Shown piece after piece: positions 33,780 through 44,276 of a stretch of 64,000 bases of DNA. This DNA is from Vermamoeba vermiformis (Eukaryota > Tubulinea > Echinamoebida). The stretch spans positions 47,115-111,114 of the forward strand of contig JBEWZL010000298.1 of assembly GCA_045837725.1 (NCBI GenBank), given 5' to 3'. A program made the position numbers and the translations under genes. The notes beneath the pieces were generated by a model. That model saw only the letters and a program-made list of their open reading frames with translations. It did no database searches and was not told where the DNA came from. The stretch's first letter is position 1; each line of letters opens with the position of its first letter.

Positions 33780-34088
33780 GACTAGAGGCGCACTTATATA
33801 TATATAGCTAGTGGCAATGGGTACTGCTAGTGTCTGGTGCTAAGAGCGCGTTAAGGCGTGACTCTGCATCTGCTTGTAACATAGTTTGAATTGTAAAGTA
33901 CTTGTAACCCTTGTAATCGAGGTCTGTATAGCACTGCGGCGCTAGTCTCAGTTATATATCATTTGTATCCCTAGTCTCAATTATGTATCATAGCGTCAAA
34001 CTGAGTCCAGGTTGATTATTAGTCTAAATTTGTTTGAATTGAAAAATCAGCTCGTGACCCACAAGAGCCTATTTATACAGCAGTGACT
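33780..34088. other. Spacer with a 21-bp direct repeat
   Basis: About 310 nt between SLBP and the Erf4-like gene. It contains a TATATATATA run near 33797. A 21-bp segment at 33942-33962 (CTAGTCTCAGTTATATATCA plus T) recurs at 33971-33991 with two changes. No coding segment is supported. Confidence 0.65.
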
Positions 34089-35103
34089 ATGACAGAACTC
34101 AAAGAGGTCACGAGTACTAATGGTATTTCTAACGGCGAGCGAAGAGCCTCGCGACGATTGAGTCCAAACGTCAATCTGAAGGATTTACAGAACCCCGGCA
34201 AAGTGGTCGATCCGGAGGTGATCACTATTCAACGCATATACACACATGGCACCAGTCCATGTTTTGACGAGAGCTATCCTGAATTCTTAGCTAAGCGGGT
34301 ACGTGACAATAATTTATTAAATTTCAATAATAATAACAAAAATAATATTTAATTAAATTCGTGTCTGTGACGAGTGCTGTTCTATTACTAACGAGTATAC
34401 ACATATATAGGGAGTGACGGCAGAGCAATACCGTCGCACCATTCAACAAATCAACGAGTACTACGAAGATGCAGAAGACTACGGGTGTCGCGAGTACAGC
34501 GAGGGCTGCGTGACTTTCTTCACGTGCAATCTGTTCATGGCCTGCACGCGACCGAATTACTTGAAGGACATGAAGCACGTGGAGCGCTGGATCAGCACTG
34601 AGAACGAGCAGATCTATCGCCCGCGCGGGCTGGAGATATTGAATCCGATTAAGAACGGCTCATTGTTTGTACGTACTGTAGTATATATATATAACGCGAC
34701 TAGTACTCACGCGCGACAGATTGAAATCAAAGTGCATCCAAAGTCCGCGGACAACACGCCGAGCACCACGACGACGAACACACCGAACAACAGCAGCACT
34801 AATAATAGCACCACCAATAATAGTAACACCACCAATGTGACACGTGACAATGCGAACACGATCACGAATGAGACGTTCATGAACGGTGAAAAAAAAACAA
34901 AAAAGTACAACAAATCCACGGAGAATTTGATTGAGAGCCGCGAGAGTGACGAAGAAAAAGCTAAAAATAGCAGCGAACTGAAGGGCAGCAAGAACACGCT
35001 GATCGTGTCCAATCCGCTGAGTGAGGTGAGTGTCAACAACAATCGCAGTGTCAACAATGTCAATGTCAACAACGAGTCCAGCACCAGCACCAGTGACAGC
35101 TAA
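34089..35103 (+). CDS. Erf4 / GOLGA7 family palmitoyltransferase accessory protein
   Basis: Three exons (34089 to about 34299, about 34411-34668, about 34719-35103). The Erf4 domain is recognised by AEQYRRTIQQINEYYEDAED, YSEGCVTFFTCNLFMACT, RWISTENEQIYRPRGLEILN and, after the second intron, IEIKVHPK. Erf4/GOLGA7 proteins stabilise DHHC palmitoyltransferases that modify Ras-like proteins at Golgi or ER membranes. The catalytic partner is not in the window. The last exon adds an Asn/Thr/Ser-rich tail of more than 100 residues, not found in the human protein, containing repeated AATAATAGC codon runs. Confidence 0.88.
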
Positions 35104-35264
35104 AAATAGCCGCGAGTGACAGGTGCCAGTGCACATCGTTTTGTATATAAGCAGCGTGTATAGTCGTCGTGTACAGTAGTTAAACTGATTGCAATCAGTG
35201 AATGCATCTATTTTGGGATTATTTACAGCGGTATGGTACAGGACGGCGAATGACACCTGTCACA

Positions 35265-36806
35265 TTAAGTGTCAGATGGGCTTCGATGGCGTTGCAAGTC
35301 AAATTTGAGCCAGGACTCGGGTTTGAACACGTGAGGCTGAGATTTCCCGCGCAGCACACTGTGCAGCTGAAATCCCGCATTGACACCTGTCAACGGCTGA
35401 TCTTCGCGAGTGTAGCTGTCATCGAGTGGGAATGGACAGGGGAATGACAGCTGACTGCAGCACAGGGCCCACATGTCTGGCTCGAGCACGTGCTTGTTGC
35501 CATATAAGGCATCGCCCAATATAGTCATGCCCTCGTGCGTCAGTTGCGCGCGAATCTGATGTGTTTTGCCAGTCAAGAGCTGGATGTCGAGCATGACAAG
35601 TGGTGGCACGTGACTGTGCTGCGTGAGATCACGTGACACTGCTCTCAACCAGGGCAGCTCAAAGGGTGTCAGGGGCGCGCACTGTTCGAGTGTGACATTC
35701 TCCGTGAGGTGCAGCTGTTGACAGGTGTCATTCAGTGACACGGGTGCGTGACTGACACCGCGCGCGCACGTGATGAGCAGTTTGAGTTCCGTGCTGTACT
35801 CCTCATCGGGCACGTGCTGCACCAGTGTGCGCTGAATGCCACCACTCTCCACCGTCATGTGCTGCACGTCAATCAGCCCTGGTAGAGCGGTCAGTTCGCT
35901 GCTGCACGATTCACTGAACAGCGATGCACGTGACACGTACCAGGACTCGGGCGCGCACTGTCAGGTATCACGTGCGAGTCGTTGTCGCTCCACTTGCGCG
36001 AGGTCCAGTGCGTTAGATCGATCGGAAAGCGTGTGTGACCATATTTGGCTAAAAAGGCCTGCCAGTCACGTGTTGCCACCACGGCTTGATAATTTTTCCG
36101 CACAAAGTGTTTCTGACCAACAATTGCATTGAAATAGCGCTGAAATTGCGCGGTACGAGCGCTAAATTTGGCCCGATTAGTCTTTGCAGTTATTTACAAT
36201 CACGTGCTTACAGCATGAGCAGTCCATGTGTACCTGTGTCTGCGGAGATGGTGCGATTAATCGAGGTGAGCGAATGACAGGTGACACTTACCTAATCGGG
36301 AAGTGAGCAGCAGAGGTCCGTGCACACGTGATCGGATCGGACTGTCCGCGGCAGTCACGTGACTGATGAGACACTCGCGGCTGTGCTAGAGGTCAGTACT
36401 TGACACGTGTCACACAGCAGCACGCACCGATTGTCCTTGCTCGGCACACTCGGCAGACCAGGCGGCTTGTCCATGACGCAGAAGTGACGCGTGCTGGCAA
36501 CGAGCCACTGCCACTGTGTCACGTGTCTGTCACGTGTGCGTGGCGTGTAGCGCTTGGGCGTGAGATAGGCCTGCATGAAGTCACGTGGTGCGAGGGCTTG
36601 ATCGGTCAGCAGCACCTCGTTGTTGACGCGCACTGCTCCGAGATCGATCAGCGCCCTGATCTCCGCGGCTGGCATGTCTAAATTAGGCAAGTGAGTCGAC
36701 TGAGGTGGAGGGCAACAGTGAACTCACGTGTAGCTTTGTGAATAATGTCTGAGGCCCACGTCCACTTGTCTGCAACGTAGCGGAGTCGCGACACTGTTTT
36801 TAACAT
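35265..36806 (-). CDS. RluA-type RNA pseudouridine synthase (one junction unresolved)
   Basis: The start at 36806 gives MLKTVSRLRYVADKWTW; exon 2 begins in an S4-like block (MPAAEIRALIDLGAVRVNNE). FCVMDKPPGLPSVPSKDN follows. The catalytic motif is split over an intron: SRL|DTGTHGLLML, giving the RLDxxTxG core with the catalytic Asp. Later come ARTAQFQRYFN, RKNYQAVVA and LLTGKTHQIRAQL...ILGDALYGNK, the standard RluA end. Introns here are about 50 nt. Between FPIDLTHWTSRKWSDNDSHV and the next block (PESWYVSRASLFSES) the reading frame changes near 35965 without a normal-length intron; only a 14-nt GT...AG gap would restore it. This may be a sequence error, a frameshift or a junction I misread. 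Confidence 0.8.
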
Positions 36807-37087
36807 TTTTTTGGAATTTTTTTTGAGCTGGATGTGGCAGTAGCGGATCTGGTTGGTTTGGCGACGAATGGACTTAAATACACTGTATATTGCAAAAACA
36901 AATCGATGTGTTGATTACATAACAGAGAAGTGGTGCCTCGCTCTCGTGTGCTGTTCAACTGAAATTAAACTGCGATCAGATCTGACACGTCATCACTCGC
37001 CAAAAACTGCGCTGAAAACACGCTTTTTACAGCACACATTGCAGCACGCATTACACGCAGTAGTCGCACACACGCCACAGCTGTTTC

Positions 37088-38276
37088 ATGGTGTTCAGTT
37101 TAGACTTGCGGTTTCTCATCTGTTTTGGTGGGATCTTCTTCTCGTACTTGATTTACGGTATCTTGCAGGAGAATGTGTACGTATACGCTATTAATAGCAG
37201 AATATTTTTATATAATGGGGCGGTGTAGAGTGTCGGTTAATCCTCTTTTATTTTGATTTTTAAAAATTTAATTATTTTGGATCCGCTCAACTTAACTGCC
37301 AATTCTTTTTGCAAATTAATAATGTCAAATACAATGCTAACCACACCGCGCAGCTACGTGACAGAATACGGACCCAACAAAGAACGCTTCAAATTCACGC
37401 TGTTCGCGGTGCTGGCGCAGAGTGTCATGGGCGCGCTGGTGGCACGACTCGGTGAGCTAAATATAGACCATTGCCATATATAGCCACTCATCTCGTATCG
37501 CAGTGATGGCCGTGTTGCCGCGCAGTGAAGTGAACAGCACGGGCGAGTCTCTGTGGAGCTATTTTTGGTCCTCGACGAGTCAGACACTGGCGCTCATTTG
37601 CAGCAATCATTCTTTGCAGTTCATCGACTACCCCACGCAGGTCATCGCGAAGAGCTGCAAACCATTGCCTATTATGGTCGGTGACATGTTGACGGGTACC
37701 CCACAACCTTTGCGGAAATACTTTTTTGTGCTGCTGATCACTGGTGGCATCGCGCTGTTCACGCTGCAAGACACGCGCAATGCGAGACACAAAGTGACAC
37801 CTGTCAACGAGTGGTCGGGACTGACGCTGGTGCTGCTGTCGCTGTTGCTGGACGGAGTGACGGGCAAGCTGCAAGACCGTCTGATCAGCGCGCACCACCC
37901 GAGCTCGTACCGCATGATGTACTGCAGCAATCTGTGGAGTGCGCTGCTCGTCACGTGCTTGTTGACCCTCACGCGCGAGTGGCAGCCAGTCTTTGCATTC
38001 ATTGCGCAGTACCCGATTGTGTTGCTGGACATCCTCGCGTTCTCATTGGTCAGCGCGCTCGGTCAGAACTTCATCTACTACACCGTCAAGCACTACGGCT
38101 CGCTGGTCTGTTCCATCATCACGACGACCAGAAAGTTCTTCACCGTGCTCGCCTCCGTGTTCTATTACGCACATCCACTCACGGACTGGCAGTGGGGCGC
38201 TGTCTTCATGGTGTTTGCGGGCCTGGGACTCGATACGCTCTATTCCAAGAAGAGAAAACACAACAAAACTGCCTAA
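37088..38276 (+). CDS. SLC35B1-like nucleotide (sugar) transporter of the ER/Golgi
   Basis: Three exons (37088 to about 37177, about 37354-37450, about 37503-38276). The first encodes a hydrophobic start ending in YLIYGILQEN, a motif of the SLC35B group, continued by VYVTEYGPNKERFKFTLF. Later segments show SNHSLQFIDYPTQVIAKSCK, PIMVGDMLTG, DGVTGKLQDRLISAHHPSSY, GQNFIYYTVKHYGSLVCSII and TTTRKFFTVLASVFYYAHPL. About nine or ten membrane helices are expected. The C-terminal KKRKHNKTA is Lys-rich, as in ER-retained members. SLC35B1 relatives carry UDP-sugars, or ATP/ADP, across the ER membrane; the substrate cannot be told from sequence. Confidence 0.88.
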
Positions 38277-38396
38277 TTTGGGCACAGAATTGAATTCGCA
38301 GCTAAATATAGCAGCAGTGTATTATGTACAAAAACAATAAAGAACAAGTAAGACTATATGTAGTACTGTGATTATACGAGTACGATGATGGCGCGC

Positions 38397-39387
38397 CTAT
38401 TTCTTGGGGAACCAGGGCACAAAAGCACTAGTTTTGACGTACTGGTCTTTGCTCGTCGAATCTGCTACGCGACGCAACTTGGGCTCGAGCAGTGGCACAC
38501 CTGAGACCTTGAGCAACAGTGTGGTGATGAAGACAGGGGTGCATATTAACGACAATAGGACCTTGCTGATCAATGAGCCAGCACCCAAGCCAGATGTGAC
38601 CAAGCCAGTGCAGATCATGATCCAGAGTCCCCACCACACCACGCACTCACCAAAGTAGTTGGGGTGTCGACTAACAGCATATATATATATCAGTACTCGT
38701 CTATAAGATGAGTACCACTCACCTGTAGCGCCATATTCCCGCTGTCAACAATTGACCTTTTTTGGTGCTTGGATCGCGCTTGAAGCGATACATTTGATAG
38801 TCCGCTGCGAGTCATATGAGTATAGTGCAAGATGTATATATATATGGACGACGTACCCACAGCCTCGCACAAGAAGCCGACCGTCCAGACGAGTGCCCCG
38901 AGCACATCTGACCAGAGCAGCTGATTGGTGCCCGGATGTTGCACGTTGAGCAGCAGTGCCACCGAGAGAATAACTGCAAACACACTCTGCAGCACAAAGG
39001 TCTGCAAATAACTCACCCACCAATAGCGTGGGCCCCAATACGCGCGGAATTTCTGGTAGCGGAAGTCTTCGCCGCTGTGTCCGAGCTTGCGCACCACTGT
39101 GTGACACGTGTCAATCACTGACCTGCACGTGCGTGGAGGTACTTACGCAGATAGAGCGCTAGTCGCAGTGCCCATATGACGAGCAGCGCGTAGACGAGTG
39201 TGACGCGGATGTGGCTGAAAGTAAAGTGCGCGGACACGAGCAGATAATAGCTGCTAGTGAGCACGAAGAGCAAGGACCATGCAATGTCGACTATAGAGAC
39301 ATCACTGAGCACCACTGAGAGCACCCACAGCGCTGTCATTGGGATCAGCTCATAAATAAGTGCGGAACCGAGATGTGACCAGAACAT
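38397..39387 (-). CDS. DUF1295 / steroid 5-alpha-reductase-like membrane protein
   Basis: Four or five exons, starting at 39387 with MFWSHLGSALIYELIPMTAL. Membrane helices are plain. Conserved parts of the DUF1295 family are SIVDIAWSLLFVLTSSYYLL, ALRLALYLRKYLHARAG, GEDFRYQKFR, WWVSYLQTFVLQSVF and, near the end, SRHPNYFGECVVWWGLWIM followed by LLLKVSGVPLLEPK. Those last motifs form the NADPH- and membrane-embedded active region in sterol reductases and isoprenyl methyltransferase relatives. The reaction is unknown for most DUF1295 members. Two introns contain TATATATATA runs. Confidence 0.85.
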
Positions 39388-40183
39388 GCTTGAATATGAC
39401 TGCTAACGGTTGATTAATAGTGTATTCATACAACAGTCTTAATATATAGCTCTATTCTCACTCCTGCGAGCGATGAAGAGGAATTTAAGCAACATGTTTT
39501 TGTATACAAAAATATTAAAATTTTGCAACAGCTTGGCGGTGCTTTATTAAATTATTATATTATTGTATTAGTATATATTAGTATATAAAGGTAATTTTTT
39601 TAATGCAACATGGTGATATTTAGAGGAGGACAAAGCTTAAAATTATGCGTACCTTTACTCCGTTTCGTGTATTAGCGGCAGATCAATACCGCGCAGTGAC
39701 TGAAGTGCACTAGTGTATTGTAATAGTGACGGTAATAATATGAAGCTGAACGGTGCAGTGTTCACTATTTGTAATTTTTGGAGGAGACGATGTCACGCGA
39801 CTTTAGCCCTTGAAATTTCACCGAATGAGAACTGACACGCACTGAACTGATCACGTGCAGCACTGTTGACGGGCACTGTCATTCAAGAGATCGATCGATT
39901 GATTGCAAGAGAGGTAAGGGATGAACCATGTACGAGCGAAGGGAAGGGCTAAACGAGCTTGACAACTACAGAAGCAGCGCGCAGGCCTATAGCTCATTCT
40001 TCACTCGTTACTACATCAACTAAAGAACAAGTGAACATCGACTCATTCGTGTTCTCTCGGTTCAACGTTACAACGGATGGGCACCAAACAATTCAAAAGA
40101 CCTTTGTGACGTACACAGCTCTTAATATTGCGTCGCTGTATATTGGAGCTACTATTACTAGAGTCTGCTCTGAATTCTCCTTA
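39388..40183. other. Long spacer upstream of the HAD hydrolase
   Basis: Nearly 800 nt without a supported gene. From 39959 on, a frame stays open into the HAD gene but has no ATG before 40184, so it may be untranslated leader or an upstream exon. A DGAGGAG-like pair (TTTAGAGGAGG near 39620 and TTTTGGAGGAGACG near 39776) and a few CACGTG words occur. No RNA gene is recognised. Confidence 0.5.
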
Positions 40184-41302
40184 ATGCTGCATTCCTTTGT
40201 TAAACTGCTGCGAGGCACATCCGCGACATTTAAATCAACTGCGTCAACTCAACGCCACAACACTCGCGCGGTTACTATATTCAACAAGAGCCTATTCTCT
40301 AGAGCCATGAGCGCCACAGCCACCACATCAACCATTACTAGCGTCGTGTTTGACTGCGGCGGTGTCTTGGCGCAAGATGTGCCTGGAATTATGTATGAAA
40401 AGCTCTCGTTGAGATATCCAGAGGATCAACGCGGTATGTGCTATATTCGTCGACAATTGCGCGACTAATGCGTGTTTGAAGCGCGCATCCGTGACGGTCA
40501 CAAACGGAATTACGACTGTTGGAACAAATTCAAGATAGATCCGTCGTACACTGAAGACCACTATTGGAACGATGTTATTGCACATGGTAGCATATTAATG
40601 GAGTACCTAGAGTGTGGTGGCTAATTAATTTAAATTATTTAGAGAAATTGAACGAATCCGTTGCAGAACTCAAAGCCCTGTTGCGCAGTACATTTCATCC
40701 CTATAATGTGCGCTATCATATATGTTGCTTGTCGCGATGCACGTCTAATCCATTACGTGACAGGTCTCGTTCGATCTCGCGCGCAAGTTGAAAGCGAGTG
40801 GCAAGTATCAGCTCGGTATTTGCAGGTATTTATCGGCTAAAAATAGCACCGTGCAGCAGCAGCACTCATATTTCCAAATATAGCAATCACAGCATCGAAT
40901 GGTTCGCCAGCATTGCCGAACAGTTCAAGATCTACGACTACTTTGAGAAGGTCAGTCGAATTATTTCCTAATTTAGCAATAGGACAGCGACTGACACGTG
41001 TCAAACACAGGATCTCGTGCTCGTGTCACAGGAGGTGCAGCTCGCCAAGCCCTCGAAAGAAATCTTTGCACTTGTTGTTGCGCGCCTCAATCAGCGTCAA
41101 CCGACATTGCCTAATCAGGTAAGTGTCACAGCAGTGTGTCATTCAGCGACTGACACGGCGACAGGTGCTATTTTTGGACGACAAAGAGGCCAATGTGCTC
41201 GCAGCCAATGAGTCCGGACTGCAGGCGCTGCACTTTGACGCGGATGTGCACGATGCAGCGTACCTCTCGGAGCATCTCCGCAAGTACGGCATTGCGCTAT
41301 AA
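40184..41302 (+). CDS. HAD-superfamily hydrolase, possibly mitochondrial
   Basis: About seven exons. Motif I is SVVFDCGGVLAQD, with Asp replaced by Cys at the second position of the usual DxD, as FDCGG occurs in a known HAD subgroup. RIRDGHKRNYDCWNKFKID and EDHYWNDVIAH make the cap; LGICSNHSIEWF is motif II with adjacent residues; AKPSKEIFALVV is motif III; VLFLDDKEANVLAANESGLQ is motif IV. The group hydrolyses phosphate esters or dehalogenates small acids. I chose the ATG at 40184, which gives an Arg/Ser/Thr-rich leader (MLHSFVKLLRGTSATFKSTA) like a mitochondrial presequence. The ATG at 40307 (MSATATTST) would give a cytosolic form. Confidence 0.8.
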
Positions 41303-41387
41303 TTAGCTGCAGTGTATATCTGACAGTAGTGTCTATAAATAGCTGTTTAATTGTCCGGCAGTTAATTCTTATTTTGCGCTGAACGAG

Positions 41388-41602
41388 ATGAGCACTACCA
41401 CCAAGCAGCATACTAACAGCAGCGCTATTGACGACACTGCGGCACGACTAGCGGCGGAGTTCACTGGCCTCGGTGTGGATGCAGATTGGGTGCTGACTGT
41501 GAGCAAGATTTGCGACGGCAAGTACTTGTTAGCTCGCGCATTGCTGCTGCAACAACTGCCGCAAAAGAGTCGCGACGAATATGTGCAGCACAAGGGTATG
41601 TA
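41388..41602 (+). CDS. Small protein of 71 residues, family not recognised
   Basis: A single frame starting MSTTTKQHTNSSAIDDTAAR and ending YVQHKGM. The middle, ARLAAEFTGLGVDADWVLTV and CDGKYLLARALLLQQL, is helical with a UBA-like G-G spacing, but I cannot assign it. The GTATG within its last codons could be a splice donor, so it might be the first exon of a longer transcript; no convincing next exon is seen before ATE1, which starts 166 nt on. Confidence 0.4.
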
Positions 41603-41768
41603 ACGCCAGTGTTAGTAACAATTATATTATTTAATTTTTTTTAAAATTTATTTGATCCAAATTCCAACTCGCACTCCAATGCGCACATTAGACCGATCAC
41701 TGCGCTATATATACGATCAAGTTAAGTAGTGAATATAATACTCACTGCGAGGCATTGTAGTGGCTACA

Positions 41769-44062
41769 ATGAGTGTGATCCAGCCTTACACTACAGCCAG
41801 CAATGAGTGCGGCTATTGTCAGCGCAAAAAAGGCTCCGTGACTTACGGTAAGTGTAGCTATATTTAGCACTGCGCGCTGTGCGTGTGTGCGCAACGGATG
41901 TGGCTGGATGTGGTGAATTGTGATGCGGTGGTGTGGCACTGCGCTGATAACTGACAGCACGTGTCAAACAGTGTCAACTGCTGTTCAGTGAATGCCTGGG
42001 CACTGGTTGCATGGACTGAATACCGTTCATGAACCGTGCATCATCTATTCACTGAACCATCAATTCACGGAATTGATTTCGGATCTTGCTCCACCACGCA
42101 CTTCGGAGCCTATACTCCGCTACATATATACTCGCAGCACATTCACCACTCCCTCACCCCACACTGCGCACTAGTGTAGCGCGTACTGACCCCCCACTGC
42201 ACTGTACTGATGTTGCTGCAGGCATGAATGCACAGCGTATCACCGTCGAGGACTATCAGGTAAGTGCCACCACTCACCACCGCTGCCGTGACTAAATATA
42301 GCACTGCAGATGCTGATCGATCGAGGCTGGCGGCGCAGTGGGCGGTGGCTGTATCAGCCGCAGAACAGTGTCACGTGCTGTCCGCAACACACCATTCGAC
42401 TCGAAGTCGCGCAGTTCACGCCGTCACGTGCGCACAAACAGCTGCAACGACGCCTGGCACGCTATCTCAAGGGCGAGATAGTGCCGAATAATAGCAACAA
42501 TAATAAGGAAGATGAGGACAACAATGTGAATATGACCGATGTGACACCACTGCCAAATAAGGAAAAGAAGAATTTCGAGTCTGAACTGCAGCAATTGACA
42601 GCACCTGTCACGGCGGCACTCGCGCAAGCACTTGCCAAATGTGGATATGCGAACATGACACCGCACGTGACGGTGAATGACAGGTGTCACTGGCCCTCAC
42701 GTGGTCACTTGACCAGTCACGTGTCACTTCAGCTGGCAGGGCGCGAGCTCAAAAATCAGACTGACAAAGCTAAAAATAGCAATACTGTCAGCACGGCACC
42801 AAACAGCGCCAAAAATAGCCTTGACTCCCAACAGAAAAAGACTAAAAAGAGCAAAACACAGTCACCGGTCACTGCTCGGGCCAAGGAGATTGCAGCGAGA
42901 TTAATCTCCGAGGTCGGTGAATCACGCGACTGGACGATGAGTGTAGCGGACAGCGGTCATGTCCTAATTAGGATAACGAACACTGACCTGGAGCAACAAC
43001 TTGCCTTATTTGTCGATACTCATCGCAAGCCCTCCACGTGTCCAGCAGCTAATAATAGCAACAAGATGGACACCGAGCCCAAGCACAAGCTCAAGGTACG
43101 TGCGATTGCCTAATAAGGTAATCACGTGACTCACGCGTACAGATCACCTTGCACCGTGCCGCGTACTCAGACGAGGCCTATCGCCTATTTAAGAAATATC
43201 AGATGACCGTGCACCACGAGGCCGAAGATGAAGTGTCACGTGACGGTTACGAACGGTTTTTAGTGAAAGGACCGCTGTACAACGGCAACGACCAGCACGG
43301 CGTGGTACTCAACCGAAAAGAATTGCCTGAAGAGTTGCAAGGACTGGTCGAAGTTGACACGTGTCAATTCGTGCCCTACGGCGCGTATCACCAGCACTAC
43401 CGACTCGATGGCAAGCTGATTGCTGTTGCAGTCCTGGATGTGCTTCCCAAGGTATACTTGCCTAATTTAGACACGAGAGGTAGATACTCACGCTATTTTT
43501 AGTGCCTGTCCTCGGTATACTTCTACTACGATCCAGACTTTTCCTTTTTAGATCTCGGAGTGCTCTCCGCGCTGTTCGAGATCGAGTGGGTCAAGAATCA
43601 CGTGACAGCTCCGCCAGCCAATCAGAACACGTTTCAGTACTACTACTTGGGCTACTACATTCACAGCTGCGCCAAGATGCGGTACAAAGCGCAGTTCAGA
43701 CCGAGTGAGCTGCTCTGCTCGGACACGCAGCAGTGGGTCGCATTTGACCTGGCATTGCCTGTTTTGGAAAAGACACCTGTCGCGCAGTATCGACTGGCCG
43801 ATGAGAGTGCCAGTTCAGTGCACGTGACTGACGAGCAGATTGAAGCGGCATTTGACGAGCTCATGCTGCAGATCAGTGCGCACGTGATCTTCATGGAGGT
43901 GGGTGGCATTCACTGGCCCTGGTAGAGGACTGATACTAACGTGTTTATACCTCGTAGGAATTGCGGCCAGAGAGTCAAGAGACAGTGCGGTCAGTGCTGA
44001 GTGAATTCATTGCGCACGTGGGGCCTGATCTCGCGTCGAGATTTGTGTGTCGATTGCGCTGA
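41769..44062 (+). CDS. ATE1: Arginyl-tRNA--protein transferase
   Basis: Six or more exons. Exon 1 (41769 to about 41849) encodes ECGYCQRKKGSVTYG, the N-terminal Cys motif of ATE1. A 370-nt intron leads to GMNAQRITVEDYQ, then MLIDRGWRRSGRWLYQPQ, SVTCCPQHTIRLE and a basic linker. The C-terminal catalytic GNAT-like half has YEVxxxR-type YRLFKKYQMTVHHEAED, QFVPYGAYHQHYRLDGKLIA, CLSSVYFYYDPDFSFLDLG, FQYYYLGYYIHSCAKMRYKA and SELLC. ATE1 adds Arg to acidic or oxidised N-termini and so marks proteins for degradation in the Arg/N-degron pathway. The spacer between the halves is Lys/Asn-rich with repeated AAAAATAGC. CACGTG, TGACACGTGTCA and CCTAATTAGG words lie inside exons. Confidence 0.93.
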
Positions 44063-44276
44063 GAGCAGGATGTAAATAGTGATAGTAAAGCTTTATTTAT
44101 AGCAGTCGTATTACTGATAGTCGTTATTAGGCTGCACACTCCTATTCAACTTAAACTTGAAATTGCCGCGCAAATTTCTTAACTGCAAAAGAAGTTTTTG
44201 CCAAAACCGTTACAAATTTCTCATTTTTCATTTCCAAGCCAGCGCGTAACCACAACTCATTCTTTGAAACAATACG

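Noticed and set aside
35951-35970. A 14-nt intron in the pseudouridine synthase gene
   Set aside because: It would restore the frame but is far below the lengths of all other introns here; recorded as an unresolved junction.
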